Shown here: piece after piece, positions 61,652 to 64,000 of the stretch
Layout of the letters: the number at the start of each line of letters is the position of its first letter
How positions within the stretch are numbered: the first letter of the stretch is position 1
NCBI GenBank assembly: GCA_964593455.1
Contig: CAZQHK010000007.1
Coordinates: 62,001-126,000 of the forward strand
Source: CAZQHK01 sp964593455
Lineage (GTDB): Bacteria; Muiribacteriota; CAYSPT01
Direction of reading: 5' to 3'
Length of the DNA stretch: 64,000 nt
Program-made: the position numbers and the translations under genes
The notes under the pieces: generated by a model
The model's input: only the letters and a program-made list of their open reading frames with translations
Database searches by the model: none
Told to the model about the DNA's origin: nothing

Positions 61652-61903
61652 ATGGAGCATAAGGATCTGACTATCATGTTCACTGACATCAAGGGATTCA
61701 CTCAGCGGACGAGCCAGCAGAGCCGTGACGATACTATCGGACTAATCAGGCAGCACAAAGAGCTTCTGACTCCCGTTCTCGAATCTAAAGGCGGGAAGAT
61801 CATCAAGGAGATTGGGGATGCGTTTCTGGTAGTGTTCGAAAGCCCGACCAACGCGGTTTTAGCCGGCCAGGAACTTCCTGCTTTTCTTCCGGCCGGAAAT
61901 TAA
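61652..61903 (+). pseudogene. class III adenylate/guanylate cyclase, N-terminal half only
   Basis: Starting at ATG 61652 (GGAG upstream), 83 residues match the beginning of a cyclase catalytic domain: LTIMFTDIKGFTQRTSQQSR with the first metal Asp and IIKEIGDAFLVVFESPTNAV with the second. After NAVLAGQ the frame ends in an unrelated ELPAFLPAGN and a stop. The second half of the domain, with the transition-state Asn and Arg, is missing. A functional enzyme is unlikely. Confidence 0.75.
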
Positions 61904-61964
61904 AATCGTTTTCACGCTTTCAACAGTTTACTAACAAATTAAAGGCCTGGTTAATTAAATGCTA

Positions 61965-62170
61965 AATTGACATCAAATTATCAATCTCCAAAATCTCCAA
62001 CCTTACTTTCTACACCTCTTGCTTAAGGGTGGGGTCATCTCTATCCAGCGTTTTAACACCCACAACAAATTCCTTCCCTCGATTACGCCTCTCCTCCCAC
62101 CCTCTGAAAAGTGAGTGTAGAAAGTAGGGTAAAATCTAATTAATCTCATCTTTTAATAATTGACATCAAA
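61965..62170. repeat. family B repeat element bounded by 13-bp direct repeats
   Basis: AATTGACATCAAA occurs at 61965-61977 and 62158-62170. Between them, 61983-62036 is the family B unit (CTCCAAAATCTCCAACCTTA, CTTTCTACACCTCTTGCTTA, AGGGTGGGGTCA). The segment CCTTACTTTCTACAC (62001-62015) is repeated inverted as GTGTAGAAAGTAGGG (62115-62129), 14 of 15 matching. This 331-bp gap between the cyclase remnant and the porin gene holds no gene. Confidence 0.65.
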
Positions 62171-62234
62171 CTTCTGGATAAGACTCTGTCATTTCCCGAC
62201 ATATAGATAAACAGGGAAGACTAAGGAGATTATC

Positions 62235-63479
62235 ATGAGACAATTATTTAGAATTCTGTTTGTATCTTTTTTAGTGCTAAGTTTAAATAGTTTGGCTTTA
62301 GCCAACGATTCTACCGCTGAAATTGTTAACCTCAAGGAAGAAATAGCCGTTCTGCAGCAACGGCTGGCTGATTTTGAAGCCGGAAAAGCTGCGGATAAAC
62401 CGTCCGGCGGACTGCCCGGGAACCTGACATTCCACGGTTACCTGCGCTCCCGCATCCATAGCTCACGGGTCGAGAGCGAACCCAGCACGTTTGAAGCCAC
62501 TGAGGTGGCCTTCCACCCACGTTGGGATGCCAGCAACCGAATCCACGGGGAGGCGCATATCTGGTTCTGGCCTTCCGCAGGTGGTATCGGCAACACCAAC
62601 AACTATATCGAGAGCGCCATGGTTACTTTCGACGGTGCGGGAATCGGGAACAACTCGAAGCTGGTCGCCGGCAAAACCCGCAACTGGTGCTACGGTATCA
62701 CTCCCAACTTCAGCGGGCGCTTGCTCTCTAACTACAGCCTCTATTCAGACTCTTTCCACCACGACCGCGTGTACGGGCTTCAGTTTCTCAACCGGATGGA
62801 CCAGGGGAAGGTGGATTTCAACGCGGCCCTGATCAACGGTTACAAGGTCGGAATCCGAACAACCGGCGTGGCGCTGCTCAACTTTGATCTAAAAGTGGCC
62901 GGTGATGGTCTCGGAGGAAGAGCCAGCCTCTCAGACACCACGCTGCTACTGGCGAACAGGGAGAACGGGTTCGACGGCAGCGACAACCGGGCGGTGTCCT
63001 TCCGAGTAGGCGGCAAATGTTCACCGGTGCTCAATGGCGGACTGAACGCCTATTTCAGTAAGATATCGGACACCGACGCGGTTACGCTGGCCGGTTACGG
63101 GTTCCCGGCCAGGAACCGGAGACAGACCATGGTCGGTGCCGACTTCCGGTTCAAGGAGGAGCGGTTGACCTGGCAGGGAGAGTTCACCATGGCCAAGCTG
63201 GCCGGTAATGACTATTGGGGAGCCCAGTCGGTGCTCGGGTATTCCTTTGCTCCCGACGATACGCTCTATGTGCAATATGGAGAAGTCAACTACGACGTCA
63301 CGCCCGTTGCCGACAGCCGTACCTGGGATAAACAGCAGTTATCGGTTTCCTGGAAACACAAGCTGGCCAAAATGTGCTGGCTCCAGCTGGAACATGAGTT
63401 CAACGATGAAGATCCCCCTGACGGCACAGCCGGCAAAGATAATAACATGACGTTCCTGGAAGTGTTTGTTGGTTTCTAA
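62235..63479 (+). CDS. outer-membrane porin-like beta-barrel protein
   Basis: A 414-residue exported protein. Signal peptide about 1-24 (ILFVSFLVLSLNSLALA). A short coiled coil (VNLKEEIAVLQQRLADFEAG) leads into a beta-rich region with alternating hydrophobic strands (for example LTFHGYLRSRIHSS, VSFRVGGKCSPVLNGGLNAY). The C-terminus ends TFLEVFVGF with a terminal Phe, the outer-membrane insertion signature. It resembles trimeric porins with an N-terminal periplasmic coiled coil, like those of some delta-proteobacteria. AAGGAG precedes the ATG. Substrate unknown. Confidence 0.78.
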   Translation: MRQLFRILFVSFLVLSLNSLALANDSTAEIVNLKEEIAVLQQRLADFEAGKAADKPSGGLPGNLTFHGYLRSRIHSSRVESEPSTFEATEVAFHPRWDASNRIHGEAHIWFWPSAGGIGNTNNYIESAMVTFDGAGIGNNSKLVAGKTRNWCYGITPNFSGRLLSNYSLYSDSFHHDRVYGLQFLNRMDQGKVDFNAALINGYKVGIRTTGVALLNFDLKVAGDGLGGRASLSDTTLLLANRENGFDGSDNRAVSFRVGGKCSPVLNGGLNAYFSKISDTDAVTLAGYGFPARNRRQTMVGADFRFKEERLTWQGEFTMAKLAGNDYWGAQSVLGYSFAPDDTLYVQYGEVNYDVTPVADSRTWDKQQLSVSWKHKLAKMCWLQLEHEFNDEDPPDGTAGKDNNMTFLEVFVGF

Positions 63480-63515
63480 AAACAATCAGGCGAATACTTA
63501 GACGATCGGTCAGCA

Positions 63516-64000
63516 TCATCCATGGATGAAGTGTGTTCCCCTGCTCTCCCGCGCTTCCAGGGCAGCCGATGACACGGCAATAGCCGATTGGATACCGTTT
63601 CTCAGTTCAACCACATCTTTCGTGAGACGGGCTTTCTGGTAGAACTGCTCGATCTCGGACTGGAGATGCCGGAAGATAGTCCTGGCCCGCAGGAGCCGGG
63701 GCCGGGTCCTGACCAAACCGACATAATTCCACATGGTGTTCCGGATAGTCAACCAGTCCTGGGAGATCAGGACCGGGTCGGTTTCCTCTTTTTCCAGCAC
63801 CCAGGGGTCTATCTGCGGGAAATACTCATCACTCTTTACGGTTTCAGCAGCATCCAGGCCGGCGAAAAATCCCCAGGTCAGTGATTCCAGTAAAGAGGTA
63901 CTGGCCAAACGGTTGGCTCCGTGCACGCCGGTACAGGCCACCTCACCTACGGCATACAACCGTTTCAATGACGTTCGACCATCCAGATTCACACCGATAC
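63516..64000 (-). CDS. nadB: L-aspartate oxidase, C-terminal part (runs off the right edge)
   Basis: About 161 C-terminal residues of NadB, the first enzyme of NAD synthesis (L-aspartate to iminoaspartate). The FAD-covered segment GVNLDGRTSLKRLYAVGEVA followed by CTGVHGANRLASTSLLE is characteristic. The C-terminal helical domain (LTIRNTMWNYVGLVRTRPRL) is also typical. The gene continues beyond the window on the left-reading strand; the N-terminal FAD domain is not seen. It is convergent with the porin-like gene. Confidence 0.9.
   Translation of the reverse strand, partial: IGVNLDGRTSLKRLYAVGEVACTGVHGANRLASTSLLESLTWGFFAGLDAAETVKSDEYFPQIDPWVLEKEETDPVLISQDWLTIRNTMWNYVGLVRTRPRLLRARTIFRHLQSEIEQFYQKARLTKDVVELRNGIQSAIAVSSAALEARESRGTHFIHG

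Noticed and set aside
1..64000. CRISPR arrays, tRNA and rRNA genes
   Set aside because: No regularly spaced repeats, no cloverleaf with T-loop and no rRNA-like blocks were recognised on reading.

Overview
The window looks like chromosomal DNA from an anaerobic, Gram-negative, Desulfobacterota-like bacterium. The outer membrane is implied by a TolC-family protein, a porin-like barrel, an AsmA-type protein, lipoproteins and a secretin-like protein. Anaerobic and metal-rich physiology is implied by desulforedoxin-type proteins, a sigma54-type response regulator with a matching -24/-12 promoter, a three-subunit molybdenum hydroxylase and a molybdate transporter. No rRNA, tRNA or CRISPR was recognised. 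The taxonomic guess is inference from gene content only.

1-4.5 kb: a metal-efflux-like operon (LDCC small protein cut by the window edge, TolC protein) read leftwards from a near-consensus sigma54 promoter, with an NtrC-type response regulator and its histidine kinase just upstream and an operator-like repeat between. 4.5-8 kb: cysK, two small desulforedoxin-type proteins and a split transketolase. 8-20 kb: a three-domain glycosyltransferase fusion (GT2 + TIGR04282-like + TIGR04283-like), a GT-C membrane glycosyltransferase, an IS256-family insertion sequence, an AT-rich TPR gene, then a leftward run of rhodanese lipoprotein, DUF547, TVP38/TMEM64 and a mercuric-reductase-like oxidoreductase; this resembles arsenosugar-type neighbourhoods but has no ArsM or ArsS in view. 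20-27.6 kb: a minor-pilin/pseudopilin operon (TPR membrane protein, PilX-like, GspI-like, GspJ-like, giant HEAT protein) behind a good sigma70 promoter and interrupted by a 183-bp element with terminal inverted repeats.

28.6-41.4 kb is the most coherent and interesting unit. A molybdate ABC transporter (modABC) is translationally coupled to an AllH-like DUF2877 protein, followed by FdrA/AllF, DUF1116/AllG, a three-subunit xanthine-dehydrogenase-type Mo hydroxylase, a CodA-like amidohydrolase and a cyclase-family hydrolase, closed by a terminator. Together these suggest anaerobic breakdown of an N-heterocycle: hydroxylation, ring opening, then transcarbamoylation giving carbamoyl phosphate. 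The substrate is unknown.

41.8-64 kb is a mixed region: a secreted Ig-like protein, signalling proteins, a DNPH1-like hydrolase, cupins, an SH3b/lysozyme-fold protein, hydrolases, a LOG protein, EF-G with a DUF1704/MATCAP-like peptidase and a class V aminotransferase, a porin-like protein and the C-terminus of L-aspartate oxidase (nadB). It also holds an unexplained array of four hairpins at 48.25-48.42 kb beside paired operator-like palindromes.

A recurring theme is gene decay: a sterol-desaturase-like gene collapsed between its two His boxes, a response regulator-phosphatase gene fused by deletion to a receiver tail, a one-base frameshift in an alpha/beta hydrolase, an in-frame amber codon in a secreted protein, and half of a class III nucleotide cyclase. 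Short dispersed repeats of two recognisable families lie in many of the intergenic gaps.
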